Shown: positions 35,561 to 49,744 of the stretch, one piece after another
How the letters are laid out: the number at the start of each line of letters is the position of its first letter
Numbering within the stretch: position 1 is the first letter of the stretch
Assembly (NCBI RefSeq): GCF_900496995.4
Contig: NC_044018.1
Location: 11,866,501-11,930,500, forward strand
Reading direction: 5' to 3'
Length of the DNA: 64,000 nt
Origin: Aquila chrysaetos chrysaetos
Taxonomy: Eukaryota > Chordata > Aves > Accipitriformes > Accipitridae
Program-made: the position numbers and the translations under genes
Notes under the pieces: generated by a model
Told to the model about the DNA's origin: nothing
Seen by the model: the letters and a program-made list of their open reading frames with translations, nothing else
The model's database searches: none

Positions 35561-38500
35561 TCTGCAGTACCTTAGTAAGCTCAGATTATATTTGTATGTT
35601 TTGAGGACTGCCTGCTGAATGTCGCCTGTTGGAGCTGGTAGAGGATGCTCATAAGAGGAGACCAGCACCTTCACACTTCACCCCAGTGTAACAGCGTCTC
35701 CAGAAAGATGTGGCAAGCTCTGTATATTACTACTGTATAAACATTTTATATCAAGAGCATGCAGCCAAAACCGGGATCGATTCCAGATGCCTCCTTCCAC
35801 CATCACCACCATATGACCACCACCACCCTCAAATTAAACTTATTTCCCATGAAGAATTAAACTTTTTAAAAATGAGGGTGAAAGAGGCAGTGACCAGGGA
35901 TAGCATGTAAAGCCAATGGAAATGCAGCTTTCATTGGCAGGTACAGACACTGATCACATTGCTGGCAAGTACATTACAGATATGCAAGGAAGCCACAGCT
36001 GAGGTTAAGATCTTGTCGAAGTCTGTCATAAACGTAAATGTTACGAGGCAACTCTTTCCAAAGCCAAAATGTACTTTCAGCTATCTTGCATAAATTGTTA
36101 GAATTTCAGCGTTTGATTTTGGGTCCACCAGCAACGTTGGGCCAGCGCTCAGCACTTGTGCCCTGGCGATTTAAAAACTGGCTGGGATGTGTACAGGGCA
36201 CAGTGACTCCTGAGAATGTAGCCCCTGCCCTTTTGCCTTTCACGGGGGGAATGCCTCTGCCCTGCCATAGCCAAGAGGCGGAGGGCCACCGCAGCAATTA
36301 ACTTTGGCTATTTGCAAACTTTCCCTGCTGGAGCCTTCGGCCAGTCTCAGCAATGAGTGAAAATGCTTCTAAGTGGTCCCATCTCTCAATGGTCGCATTT
36401 TGTACGGCAACAACATTGCAGACTAACTGTACTCTAAAAGGGTTATTTTAAAATTGGTGCATGAGAGTGTGTGCGTGCAGACGTGTGTGCAGGTGCAATT
36501 TAATCCCTCATTTTAAAAGACGGACGGGACGAGCTGTCAACGACGTGCGGAGGAGCTGAGGGGAGAGGAGAGCGGGTTCTTAGCACGGGAGTGTCACCGG
36601 CCGCCTGCGCTGCTTTGGTACGTGGTGAGACATTGGGCTTGGGGCAGATCTGTCGGGCTTGAGCTCAGCGTTGAGCTCAGCTGCTTAAAGTTGCATCCAG
36701 GCAGACATACCCACCGCCTGCTTCTGCAGCTGGAGAGCGCACAGGCACGGCCGAGGGGAGGAAACCTCTCCGTGTAATGGTCGAGAGAAACAGGCTTCTA
36801 GTGTCTTAAGGGGAGTATTTTTTAACTGCTTCAGTACAATTTATTCATCTTTGGCTATGGTGCTTTTCAAAGTGCCCTGTAACCAACTTCCCTCATGGAT
36901 AGACCAAGGGTTTAAGAAAGAAATAATTTCCTTTTTTTAAAATTTATTTCTTTCTTTTGATTCTCAGTCCCAGGCCCTAGCTATAAGCCAGTCCTCCCTG
37001 CACACATGTAGCTATTATAGCTGAGGTTTCTGCAAGTGAACTAAATTGCAGTTGCATGTATTTATTTTATATGCCCCATCTGTTTCAGTCAAGGGAGACC
37101 TATGTACTTTTTAAAAAAAATACTCTGAATCTGTCACCAATTTACCTTCCTTACCTTGCCACAAAGGCCAACATCTATCCCCAGGCAAAGGGACAACGCT
37201 GCTCTTTCAGTTACTACAGTCAATACAGCAGGCAAGCTTATAAACCCAGCGGGGGTTCTCCAGTAAAAATTCTCCATCTTAATGAGATAAATGATCAGTT
37301 TTTCCATGATGCAATAAAACCAGAAATATTTAAACTCTCCTCTCTTTCTTCAGTGGTTGCCTGGTTTGCCTAAGCTTCCTACTAAGTGAATGCTTCACAG
37401 GCTTCAAAGCCTGAGCCCTGTGAATGTGCAGTGTGATTATGCTTTTGCTGAAAAATGTGGATAATTCCCACTTCAAGCAGACTTAATTTCTTTCCACCTA
37501 AGGCTATAAAGAAAATAAACAACTTGCAAGAGTCATACAAATAATTTTAAAATGGGAGGCCTGTTCCCTTTTTCACATAACTTTTTCCAAACTAATCACT
37601 TAGAGAGTAATTGACTTGCAAAACGATCCGGGAGGCCTCCACAGTTGAATTGCTATTTTTGATCTGTCCCAGAACAGTGCTGCTATTTCTCATAACAGAA
37701 AATGACGACCTCCCTCTAGACTTTTTACTTAGCGCTTTAGCTACCACTAGCAGCCTCACACCTGTCGTGACTGGATTCGGATCAGAGAAATTAATTTGAA
37801 TATTTAATTAATTCCAAATGTCCAATGTAACGTGGAGAAAGGAGTGCTTTCCTAATTGCTCTTTGGGGGGGAAGGCTGGCACACTGACCTCCTAGCAAGG
37901 TTGATAGCCCTTTCTTTCTACATTTAAGAATGATCACTTCTTTTCAGGTAATTTGAAAGAAACTTAATCTGGTTAGGGAAAGGAACAAACTGCTTATTTG
38001 TCGTGAAAGATTCAGGAGGGTGTCACATGCTTGAAATCTATAATAATTACTTTAGCAAGGTACCGAGCATTTCTCACTGTCTGCTTCATGGCCAAAGCAA
38101 GCAGTCTGAAATCGTGATCCCACTAAAAGTGTTGGGAGTCAGACACCGAAATATTTTTGCTGATCTTGATCTCCTGGCTTTAGGTTTGGGCAGTAGGACT
38201 ATTACAGCCAGTTGGATGATGATTCTTTCAGGCTTGATGAATGAGGCTTTATGCAGTTCTGTGTATGTGTGGCATTTTTAAAAACATACTTCACAAGTTA
38301 CGGGGGTGGGGTGGTAGCGGTGGTAGTGGTGTTATGTGTATATTAAATATCCTGCAACATTCTCCAGAAATGTGTGTGTTTTTTCCCCAAAGAACTGTCA
38401 GCCCATCTCTGCAGTCGTTGAGATGTTTGTCAGTTTGCCACCTGGACTGCAGTTCGGTGATGAGTGATGTTATTTCAGTTTATCTAAGTAAGTCCTTTTG

Positions 38501-41185
38501 CAACCTTCCCCAACAGTAGGTCAGTGTCCTGGGTCCTCCTAAGTCATTGCATGACCATCCACTCTCCGAATCCCATCTGCCCTTGAGACAAGCAATGTCA
38601 GGGTCTTTCTAGATGCTTCAAGAAAGGGGTCACGAACAGGATCTGCAAAAAGACAAGTGACACGCCTGGAGGCGCAGAACCTACATGCACTACAACAAGT
38701 AGGTTTGGTATCATTTTATATACACATTTACAGACAGGAACACCTTCTCCAGTGTATATGGATAGGTATTTTAGACTTCAGCCTGCCCCGAAGGCCTGCG
38801 TATACAGTACTGTAGATGTAGCCCAAGTATAAAACATAGCAGACTGAAAAGTGCTTCAGTACCACCCATTTGCTATTCTGAAGGGCCGAGATCCTACAGG
38901 TCCAGTTGAAGTCACTGGTAGTTCTAGTTGTTTGACACTTCACCTGGCTTTGAAAACACTTGGGAGGAGGAAGAGACCAGAGCATCATTTTCCTTATATT
39001 CAGTCTCCCTTCCTGCAAATCTTCAGAGGTCTAAATGTGTCTCAGACGCATCTCTGCAGATACTGAAAAAATTGTAAGCCTGCTTTATGGAGGTATTTGT
39101 CCATAAAATTTTGCTGTAAGTGGAAAATTTCAAAAATCATAATTTCTCATTTTATACAGTAGCCAGATGATATTATGAACTAATTGTATCAGAAGCACAG
39201 CTAAGACTGGGGTCCTGGGACGTTACAACAGAATAAGACCTAATGAGCTGTCATCTGTAGATGCAAGAGAGGCAACCTGAAAACTCAAAAGGAATAATTA
39301 AAAAGCTTCAATGACAGTTATTTTGTTTCTGTTTCTGAGGTGGTTTTTTTTGTTTGTTTCATTCTTGATACTTGCTTTTTAAAAAAAAAAAAAAACTGCA
39401 GAAAATGTGAAAACAGCCATGTTTCAACAAAGCGGCACAGTTCTTCACTGTGGAAAACCCATAAAATGACAGGAAATGGCTTAATGTGGTAGGTGTTCAT
39501 TTTTAAGGGTTCTGTTGACAGAAGTTGATGAGTGAAAATATTGTATTTCATTTTTGCCTTTTGTGCAGTAAATAGCATGGAATTTTGATGCTGCCTAGAG
39601 GGACAGCTTTGTACTGTGGTGGTCTAAACTGGGATTTTTCATTAATGTAACCAATCAGAGTAGGTGGGGGGTTTTTTCTGGTTTTGTGTTGGGTTTTTTT
39701 TAAGAAAAAAGCTGAAGTCAAAGAGAAGACCAAGAAAAAGCACCACGAAGTTTATCTTTTACTCATCTGGAAGAGTTTATTTTAAACACGGAACATTGTT
39801 TGCTGCTGTGGAAATGAAAGTGAGAGAGTTGCAGCTTTCTTCTGATGCCATCTGGCAGATGATTTACTTGCGTATGGTATTCACTAATCCAAATAACCCT
39901 GTGTGTGGTAGCATTGTCTCTTTACTGATCATGCAGCTGAGTTGGCTGAACCTTAGATGGCTCACACAAGGCTATCAACAGCACAGTACAATAGGCTGTT
40001 TAAAATTAGAACAGAATTAAGGAAAGGGATATGCCAAATTCATCATGCCTTTACCTTTATTAAGCATTTTGCTTACCCGGACTAAGCTTGATGTTTCCTT
40101 TTCATTCTCTTCATGGTTTTATTCACTCCAGTCCTACTTGGGCTTTAGCCCATTGAATTCAACACTTATATGTAGTCTCAAAGCTCAGATGGGACCAGAG
40201 CACTGGGCATCCATCCCTAGGTTGAAATCCTTGCCCTGATGATAACTGTTTGCTCCTGCAAGGTCCCTTCCCAACCTCATGAAACTTGTAGTCCTGCTGG
40301 GAAGTAAGGCTGCTTCAGCAGGACAGCTGTATGCTGTAACCAGTAGCTTTGTGGTTAAGGAACTCTCCCAGTTCCTAACCTGAGCCAAAATTGTCTCCAG
40401 ATCAGGATATTCCCATTTATCAGGCAAAAGATCTAGCTGCTACATTATTATATTAATGTTAGGCTGCCTCCTCTTGCTGTAATGGGAAAGAAAGAGCCTT
40501 GAGTGCTTATTTTGGGAAGCAAAATAATTAGAGGATTATGCCTTGAGGAGCAGATCCCAAGCTATGAGTAGATGGAGTGACTCACTCATATCTTTGTATT
40601 TAAATTCTAGAGAGGGGTTGGTATTCTGATGCTCTTCTATGCTCAAGACAGTGTAATGGCTCTCTTCTCAATGTGTGGGCTTTTTGAGTGATTTTTCCAC
40701 AGTGCCTAACTCTGTGTGCCTAATAGGTCTGTTATTTTGGCTTCAAATTCCACTCTGAGGTCTAAAGATCTAAAATTTGAGTATTGACTGTGCCTTATTT
40801 GTAGCCACTTCTGGTTTTTAATTGGATCTGGCCTTGATAGGTAACTTCAAAAACTTAATGCTTCAAAAAGTTCAATTTGGAATTGTCTGACTTTTTGATT
40901 TTAAGGACAGTTGAACAGTTTTGAAAGTGCTGATTTTCTTCAGAGATAGGTCAATATAATTCATATGTAAAATTAAAATATATACAGTGTGGATAATTTT
41001 GTAGCAGAGATTGGGAAGGAATTGAGAGCTCAGCTCTTTTCCTGCAGAGCAGCTGACACTTTGAACTCACGGGTTGCATCTGTATTGCTAAGCATTTAAT
41101 GCCAGGACCTGTTTTCTAAACCACAGGCTGAATGGGATAGTGGGGCAATATTCATGTTACCATATCCTATTCTATCCCAGAAGAG

Positions 41186-41345
41186 GCACGGTACATCCAA
41201 ACTGCTTGCTAGGAGTGGTCTTGGCTCATGCTGACTCCTGAATGATGCAAAGAGTTGTTTCGAAAAGCATTAGCTGGCCAGAGCCAAAACTGTGCCAGGA
41301 ACTGCCCTAACTATTAAATGGCGCAGATGATCGAATTTCAGTGCC
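41186..41345 (+). repeat. Unclassified dispersed repeat, copy A
   Basis: It shares GGTACATCCAAACTGC(T/C)TGC(T/C) and AGAGTGGTCTT-like sequence, then GTTGTTT, CCAGAG and GCAGATGATC in order, with copy B at 59756-59895, and is more distantly similar to copy C at 42476-42610. I do not recognise the family. The orientation is arbitrary. Confidence 0.6.
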
Positions 41346-41754
41346 TGGGCTGGCGCCCTGTCACTTCTTAATTAAGTGGAATAAGCACAGCCAAAAAATG
41401 CCCCCTTCCTCCCTCAAGTGTTAACAGAATAGATGTGATTTTTCAATTTACTTCCATGACATTCAGAGATCGTTCTGGAAAACTGAAGCATATTTTCTTT
41501 TACTAATTTTATAGCACTAAAATTCCACTGACTTTGCTGCAATTTCTATTGACTGACCCTGTAAACACATGGTGAATTGGTATTGTTATTAATATCACCG
41601 TGTCATCATGCTTTATTCATTTCCAATTTTATAACTATAGTCTGATCTCTTGGAATTCTGTCTGCTAACATAGCACTGGACTATGGAAATCTTATTTTAT
41701 CAAAACGTGTTATTCTTGGACTAGAATTCACAGTTACACAGTTGCACTTTATAG

Positions 41755-42350
41755 ATCCATCGATTTTTTAAAGCCAGAAAAGACCCTTAGATTATTTAGT
41801 CTGACTTCCTGAATGACACAAGCCATTTAATTTAACCCAGTTAGCCTTGCATCAAGTCCAGCAATTTGTGTTTGGCTAAGGTTTATCTTCTAGAAAGACG
41901 TCCAGTCTAGATCTGAAGCCATCGGTAGTTGGAGAATCCATCACTTCCTTTGGCAGTGCAGTCCAATGGTTATCACCCTCACTCTTAAAAATGCGTGTTT
42001 TGATTCTTGCCTGGATTTGTCTGGCTTTCACTTCTAGCTATCACCTCTCATTATGCCTTCTTTTGTGAGATGAGAGTGCTGCTGTTACTGCTCAGTATTT
42101 TCTCCCTGTGTTGATACTTGCACATTGTAATCACTGAAATCATCGCTAGATGTTTTTATTAAACTCAACAGACTGAACCCCTTTAATCTCTTACTGCAAG
42201 GCCCTTTTCCAAGGTTTCTGATAATTTCTGTGGTTCTCCTCCACATCCTATCCAATTTTTTACCTCTTCTGTGAAATGAGGAAGCAAGAACTGGATGTAA
42301 TACTCCAGCATGAGTCCATTTGTAGGCAATCCTAGTATTTCTCAATGCTT
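41755..42350 (-). mobile_element. Ancient CR1 LINE 3' fragment
   Basis: Read on +, the segment follows the amniote CR1 3' region continuously in antisense: AAAGACCC..TTAG..ATTTAGTCTGACTTCCTG, then GGAGAATCCATCACTTCC, CCAATGGTTATCACCCTCAC, GGATTTGTCTGGCTTTCA, CAGTATTTTCTCCCTGTG, and CTTTTCCAAGGTTTCTGAT. About 600 bp survive with ordinary substitutions and small indels. The element's sense strand is -, with its 3' end near 41755. It resembles the older CR1 subfamilies kept in turtles and crocodilians more than the young chicken CR1-B/F types. A - strand open frame (42085-42345) is a decayed ORF2 end. Confidence 0.85.
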
Positions 42351-42475
42351 TTCCTCTGTTGCTCTAAGGCAGTTGCTAATTTAAATGTGTCTGGGGCTGC
42401 TCCCTGGCACTGAGGCCAGCTGGAATATCACAGTCTGCATCTGTACTCTTGAATGCTCTTTATCTTCCATGACAG

Positions 42476-42610
42476 GGTGTCTGCATCCGAACTACTTTTC
42501 GGGACTGCTTCCCGTCAATTCCTGACACTTCGGCTGTTGTTGGGAATTATCTGGGAAAATGCTGGCAGAGGCCAAAATCATGCCAAGGACGAAAATAACC
42601 GCAAGGACTA
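42476..42610 (+). repeat. Unclassified dispersed repeat, copy C (diverged)
   Basis: The order CTGCATCCGAACTACTTTTC, then GTTGTTGGGAATTATCTGGG, GGCAGAGGCCAAAATCATGCC and AAGGAC parallels copies A and B with many substitutions. It lies about 130 bp beyond the ancient CR1 copy. Confidence 0.45.
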
Positions 42611-42619
42611 ATGCCTAGG

Positions 42620-45600
42620 AACATTTCCTGGCCCTTTTTAGTTCAGTAGTGTAGTCTAAGAGTTTTTAGTTATGCTCAAAGCATCACTGAAAGTTTTAGC
42701 TTCAGTGAAAGTATTAAAAAAAGACATGTTTCTCTTATTTGCTTTAAGAACCTAAGAGTCTGGTATGTGGGCTCAACTGGTCACCTTGGTTAGGTGAAGA
42801 CATAGTCAAGTTAGAGATAAGCATCTCCTGATTTTCATTCACTCCATTTCTCTTAGATGCTTATTTTTGAACAGATTCTCTGTCTGGTAGGATTTCTTAC
42901 TCCCCACCTCACTACTGATGATAAAGGGTACTTGGAGGATTAAGAACCCAAGTCTAACTTTTCATGACAAGACTTAGGTGGAATAACTCCTACTCTGCTT
43001 CACTTTTGTGCGATGACTCCTACTCCTATGGAGATGACTCCTATCCATGGCACTTACGCATCTAAATCACAGAAGTATTTTTTTGTAAAAATATTACCCA
43101 TAGGTATAATATATTTGCATGGATATGATAAACAGACTTTTAATTTTCTCTGACTTCTACTGTAGGAATTGAACATGAAATAAAACCACCTACCCTGAGT
43201 TTTCAAAATTCAAACACTGGTTTTGACCCTCCTTTTAATGTGCTTCCTATGATACAGCAACACAAGAAATAATCAACAGATCCTACATTTGCTGGTCCCA
43301 AGACTAACCTGTGTCTTCATGGTGTAGATGTTTTGCTGATCAAGACTCTTTGCTCCCACCTCCTTCCTCCCAGAAAAGGTTATGAGGAGCACTGAGTAAG
43401 GAGGATTGTTTGTGCCCATGTCCTTAAACCTCAGACAGGATGGGTGTGTTAATTATTTTCTCTTCCAATCTAAAACAATAAAAACACTTGAAATATGCTG
43501 AAGGGTTTCACCATTTTAGTGGTGTCAGTTCCCAACCTCAGAGCTCCCGGAATAGTTTCAAAAGATCCCGTTGTTCTGGTGTCTGAAATGGAAAAAACCT
43601 GCTACATCTCTTTTCTTACTTACGGGAGGTTAAGATCAGATGCAGCAAAATATTTTCAGTATACACCTAAGTCCATTTTCATTAGTAAACTCCTTGCCTA
43701 TATGTTCGAGCATAGCTAGTTTGCTTTGTAGGGGTATTTGCATCAAAGGTATATCTTGGACTTTTAATTTGTCACTGTTTTGTTTGTATTCAGTCACGCT
43801 AATTTGGAGGTGTTATACTAAAGGAGTGTATTTAAAATGGTGCAGACCCCGTGGCAACAGTACTAAGTGATGAGCAAAATCATAACTTCGTCTCACTGAT
43901 TGTCCACCCTGGCTCATTTTCAGCATGTACCTTGACTGTTTTGAATCTAAATTCTTCCTCCGTGCCGTGAGGTGGGGTTAGCTGTCTCCAGACAGGATGG
44001 GTGGACAAGACTTGGAAGCTGACTGATGCAGTCTTCCAACATTATTCCAGCAAGTTGTGCATCCTTAAATGTTTCTGCTTGTTCCCATTCTGCATCTTAG
44101 AGTTTATAGCTACAGTTAATGCTGTAAAATCACACTGTCTACATCCAGTCTAGGGAGAGCTAGTCTGCACTATTTGGTCGAGACCAAGGCTGACCTTTTT
44201 ACTCAACACTGTAGACATGCTTTTTGAAATACAGTTTGCATTAATGTCTTGTCAAATGGAGGCTGTAGACAACATAAAGGGCTTTCATTCGTGCCCGCAT
44301 CTGGTTAGGTAAGAGCTATGGGTGGTTCTTGCAACTGATCTTCACCTTCTCCAAGAGACAGGTGCTTGTGAAGCAAGGAGCACTGAGCACAGCATATTCA
44401 ACTTGTGAATATGAGACTCATATTCAGAGACTGTCACCGGTTTCGGCTGTAGACTGGGCTGTGAATTGTGGTGGTTTGGGACCAAATTCCTGCTCTGTTC
44501 AGCTGTCCTTGGTACAAGACAGTAACTCTTCAGGAAGAGCGGAAGGGATGGCAGGTATAAGAACTGTTTCAGTCACCCGAGGTAGATCTACCAGCAAACA
44601 TGAATAGGAGCCTTGAGTTTCTTCTCACTTATAAACCAGCTTTAATATTAACTTGTGTGAACATAGAAAAAGTGTAAATTGCTATTCTTACCTCAAAAAT
44701 CACCTGTGTTCAGGAATAATTTGAAATGGTAGCTGATTTGGAGTGAGCCAGAGCAAAGCCTGTTGCAGACATACAGGAGGGATTCATTATTACTTTCATT
44801 AGGTTTTATTATCATCGCCTTCAGTGACACATACAGTGTTTCTTTCATCACCGTGTAAGGGGGTTCAACATTACAACAGCAGTCTAATATTTCTCAGCAC
44901 CTGCCCATCTGGCTAGCCTTTGTTCTCTAAAGTTTGTTCTGCCACTGTTGATTTTAGATTGGCACTTTTGCAGCTGATCAAAGTGGTGAGATTACTTAAG
45001 ACAAGGACTTCCTGGGCAAATATATCACCGTTGGTCTAGTTTGGCTCTACAGAGCCCTGGCAATGAAAGGCCTCTGGGCAGACTGGGCTAGCAAAAATGA
45101 ATGTGCATGGAGACATTTATGATGCCGCTCTGTTATTTTTAATGCACTGTACATTCAACATTTTCTTGCCTTTATAGTGGAAGATCATTTAGATGTTTCT
45201 TTGAAGACTAATTTAGGAATGTTGGCAAAGGCCAGTTAGTGTAACATGTGCAATTTATTATGTTAACAATGTCTGATGAAACAACAAATATGAATAATCC
45301 TGCCGAGTACAGAGAAAACAAATGCACTCTTTTTATGCTGTAGTTTGATCTGATCTTGGTAGACTACAGTTATATTTTGAAACAAAATATGCATGGCAAA
45401 CTGTTTTCATAAGACTCTAATAAAAGTCTTTTTCTTTCTAATTTTTAGTTTTTCCTCTCTCTCAATCTTCCCTTTGTTTTGTTCAAATAAAAAAAAATAG
45501 AAAACATGTATTTTACCATCTGTAAAAAAACTAAATTCTCCTCAGCTGCTGCTGTTAAAATGCTGGAACTCCATTCCAGTAGGTTCCTGTTCACCCTATG

Positions 45601-48600
45601 CACAGTAAATAATATAGCATGGAAAACAGTCCAAAATCCAATGTAACTTACAGAGATATTAATAAACCATGCTTTCTTTTTTGGTAGGGAAACCGAGCAG
45701 CTAAGCAAGTTGGAGCTTCATTGCCTGAAGATGATGAAATAGCATAAAGCAGGGCACGGTCAATAGTCAGGCAGTTAATATAGTGAGAAATCCATTTACA
45801 TTGTTGACTCAGTAATTTATTGCTGTGCTATTGATTTGATCTCTGCCAAGAGAGAGCTAAGAGCTTGGTCACAGCTTTGTTGAATGCGTTGTAAGGGCTT
45901 GTGTAGAATGACTGGAAGAAAATGGTAATGGGCAGGTCATGGTTGGGCTGGTTTGGGAAAAGCCTGGGAATTTCTGACTGTAAAGGTCAGACTCCTCCTC
46001 TTTGTTCGTCAACTCCTCCAAATTGTGCCAGGCTTACTCCAATGGATTGAATGTACTTCACTGATAGACCCCATATGCCCATGCGGCATCCCGCTAGGCA
46101 GGCCACTGTGTACCCTTAGAGCATCATAAATTGACTTCCATCTGCCTTAGAGAAATACTTTCTCAAGTTTCAGTCTTTCTGCTTAACACTTTCCGCTGCT
46201 CACTGGGGGAGATTCAGAAGTGTCAGTCCCATTGATTTTCCTTTTTTTGTTTGTTTGTTCTTAATTCTGTTAGATGAGTTTTTTAAAAAAACCCTCCTTC
46301 CTGATTGCTAACTACCAACAGCGTAGCTAGTGCCATTGCAGTGGAGGAAGTCAGCAAATGAACCCATGTGTAAATGAATGGCATTAACCGTCAGATTAAC
46401 TTCTTCAGCAGTGGGGAATACCGTACTTCATTAAAGTTCCACTCCTATTGTCAATTTGCATCTAATTTACAATTTTAGTCTAGGAAAGTTTATCCCTGTT
46501 TTTTGTTAGCTAGATTAACTTTAAACACAGTACTTAAATTATGTTTTTTGGATCTTTCAGCAAGTCAAAGTGGCTGCCAGTTCTCTAGAAATGAGCAAAC
46601 TGACTGTTTCTTATGAAACATACTGTTTGTTTGAAATTTGCACTGGGGCATGGCCATGTGTTTGTACATATGCTTCAAGGATGGATCTGATCTCTGTTCA
46701 TAAATTACAAAATTGCTTTTCATTACTCCCTATGAATTCATCCTGAGTTTGATGTCAGTTCAGGATCCAGTGAGACTTCAAGGAAGAAATGAAACAATTT
46801 CATATCTATTTGCCATGACTGCTGAACTCTGATAATCATAATCAGCCTCTGAAGGTAACCAGCAAAAAAACCCACCCTGTGGAGTTATCTGTGGGTTTTT
46901 TTTGCCAAATGTGTTGCATAAAATATGTTTTTATTTTTCTACACCCTTTTCACTGGTAAGAAATTTAGGTCTTCTGTTGCCTAGAAAACTTGATAAATGA
47001 ACGGAGAGGCAATGAAATGAGGGCTTGAGGAATAACTGGAGGCTGGGAGATTTTCAAAGTAAAGGATGTTAATCAGCCTGCTTAAAATGTGTTGTTACCA
47101 AAGACTGAACAAATGAACATTTTGAGTAAAAGAAGTTTTATGTTTAACTTCTTGTTAAACAAATATACTTAACTTATTTTCCAGTAAAGTGTCCTGTTTC
47201 TGACATTGCTAAAGTTTAGAGAGAGCAGAAAAAAAGAGTATGTTCAGACCTTTCTTCTACATTTTAAAAAGGCAGGGAGAAATTGAAAGTGTAATGTCCT
47301 GTATGTCTTGAAGGGTTAATTATACATTTTGTGTAAAATACATTAGCAAACAGAAATACATGTGACAGAGGCCAGATACCACTGGTGCCTTCACATCTTA
47401 GAAGACATTGCTCTATTTGCAAGCTGATGTATGGACTATTGCAGTGAAATACCCTCTTTGACTAAATTTACTATGTGCACATTCTGACCATTGTAGCCCT
47501 GAGATCTGAAACCTACAGCTTTGGCAATGCTGCTAAACAAGACAGGAAAAAACCCATATCTAGAGATTCAGGACAGCAACCTTTTTCAGCAGGGTACTGA
47601 CACACGTGTCTAAATTCCTCTGAAGTTGACCAAACACATAAGTGTTTATTGAATTAAGGCTCAGACTACTTGGGACAGAGTTAAGCTTATTTCAAATGAA
47701 AATTACCCTTTCATATATTTGTTATCACATAAGAATTTTGACTCAAATCAAGAGACAGTAGCTAACAAACAAAACATTTTTCTTTTACAAAGGTTTGCTT
47801 CTCCTCTTCCTCAGAAAATAGATTTGCTTCCCCTGGAAAATGGAGACATCCAAATGGCAGCTCAGGAATGGCACTTCCATTTTAGCCCAGTTGTGCCAAT
47901 AACTCTATTCAAAATGGTATTGCAACAGTGATGAAGAATCTCACATCTATAAGAGTGTGTAATATGTTACGTATAAGGTAGATGTGAGCAGAAGTAAAAC
48001 CAAAGTGAACTGGCCAGTCCCTTTGTAATGTTCTTGGTACCTTCTTTCTGGTCACACTTGCTATTCTGGTTGAATATTTTCTTCAGTCAAATGTCATTTC
48101 TAGAACAGGTACTATAAAGTGTAGAATCTTTTCTTTTATGTATGATATTTGAAAAATTGCTCTTGCTTTCTCAGGCAAACTGCTGAAGCAGGTCAGAGTT
48201 TGTAGTTTTTCTGTCAGCACAAATTAATTTAAAGGCCTTCTGTGTAATAATAATAGCTTTAAATTGTTTATAGGGTTGATTTTAATAAACACTGCATAGC
48301 ATAGAGCAGTGCCCAGCATAACCAGTTGATTCAGTGCCAACACAATATCATCTTTCCTTGGTGCTCTGAAGAAATAGCACAAACAATGAAGATGTCTGAG
48401 GTATGTCACAATACCGTGATCAAAAGGAATGCATTATTTAAATATTATAATAAGGCTAGTGATGTCTTTTGAAATAGAATGATTTTAATTCAAAAACATC
48501 TGCTTGAAAGTCCAAAGAGATTAGAAATGTCCGTTTATGAAAACATACTAATTAAAGCCTCTAAATACTTAGAATAGTTCTATGCCTATGTAAGTTAGTC

Positions 48601-49740
48601 CAACTGATAGCAAAACTCGACATGTTTCATATTATTTCAACTTCTTTTATTTGAACAAGGGAATAGATAAACAAAAGGAAATGATCCTGTTGTTTTTAAA
48701 ATTTTGTGAAAATATAACCCGAGCAGAGGTCAGCCTTCAAATGCATGGTCCATATGGCTTGGCTGACACAAGTAGCTGTAAGGATAACATCACTTTGTAG
48801 GAACAGTGGGACTCAGCTCTCTCCAGCTCTGTGCAGTAGCAGAGTGGAAAGAAAATGTAAACCGAACTGCTCCTTTATCCACCATTATTGATGCCTCAGA
48901 TATATTTGAGCTGGTGGAATCATAAACCACTGCAGCTTCTAGGTCTGTTAATAAGAATTCCAAAAAGAATTATCCTCTACTTCATATAAAACAATGGAGT
49001 AACTATTTTGTGTTTGGCCTGCAAGTCATCAGATGTCATCATTATAAGCAGACTTCACAAGCAGCTATATTGTAGAGGAATGGAGAAACACTTGTGTTAA
49101 TTGTGGTGTCATTATTTAGAAGAAACTGCTGTTTAGTTTGGTGCTTTACACTTTTACTAGTCAAGTATAATTCAGCTACACTGGCTGAGCATAGACCTTC
49201 CTGCTAAGTAAGCCATGTTGTGGAATATTGTTTTCCTTATTCATTAGAATACAGAAAGTTTAGCAGTGCATATGCAGTAATGTAATGTTTCCTTGAAACA
49301 CTAGGAATATAATATATGTTTATAAGTGAATGTCTGCCTATTTCAGATTTATTTAGCGTGAAACAAAAGGTGATCAAGGCAAGGTCACTGAGTGATTTGC
49401 CCTGATCCCACACATCCTATTGTCTGCATGCTGTGCACTGTGAAAAAATTAATACAACCTCACAAAGAAGTCATCAGGGCTGTATCTCAAGAGGTATTTG
49501 GGCATCAAACCTGTAGTTTTGCAAGTTAAGGTGTGTACATGTCGCAGCACTAGCTCACTCAAACTTCCATTTCTGTCTTGGCATGTTCAGTGTGATGGCG
49601 TGCGCTAACGCCGAGGATGCTGCTACAGACAAAGACCTGCCTAACTTGGAGCTGGTGGTTCCTTAAATTGCCTTTGATCCCTAACCAACCGTCTGGGCAC
49701 TCCACATTCAGGGCAAAGGCAAACAAGGGACATTAAATGA
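42620..49740. other. Gene-poor AT-rich region, no gene seen
   Basis: Seven kilobases with few and short open frames. No recognised transposon. Stretches such as 48340-48560 are unusually AT-rich and could be conserved non-coding DNA, but this cannot be judged from one sequence. Confidence 0.75.
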
Positions 49741-49744
49741 GTAC

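Larger units (their letters stand above)
33800..41160. other. Gene-poor region, no gene seen
   Basis: AT-rich with a slightly GC-richer patch at about 36530-36780 that does not reach CpG-island density. Microsatellites are listed separately. Open frames here lack domains and splice support. Confidence 0.75.

Noticed and set aside
35770-35790. GGGATCGATTCC, resembling a tRNA B box
   Set aside because: No A box, cloverleaf or terminator surrounds it at the right spacing.
39664-40020. 118-codon + strand frame starting in a G/T-rich run
   Set aside because: No domain or splice context, and its beginning is low-complexity sequence.
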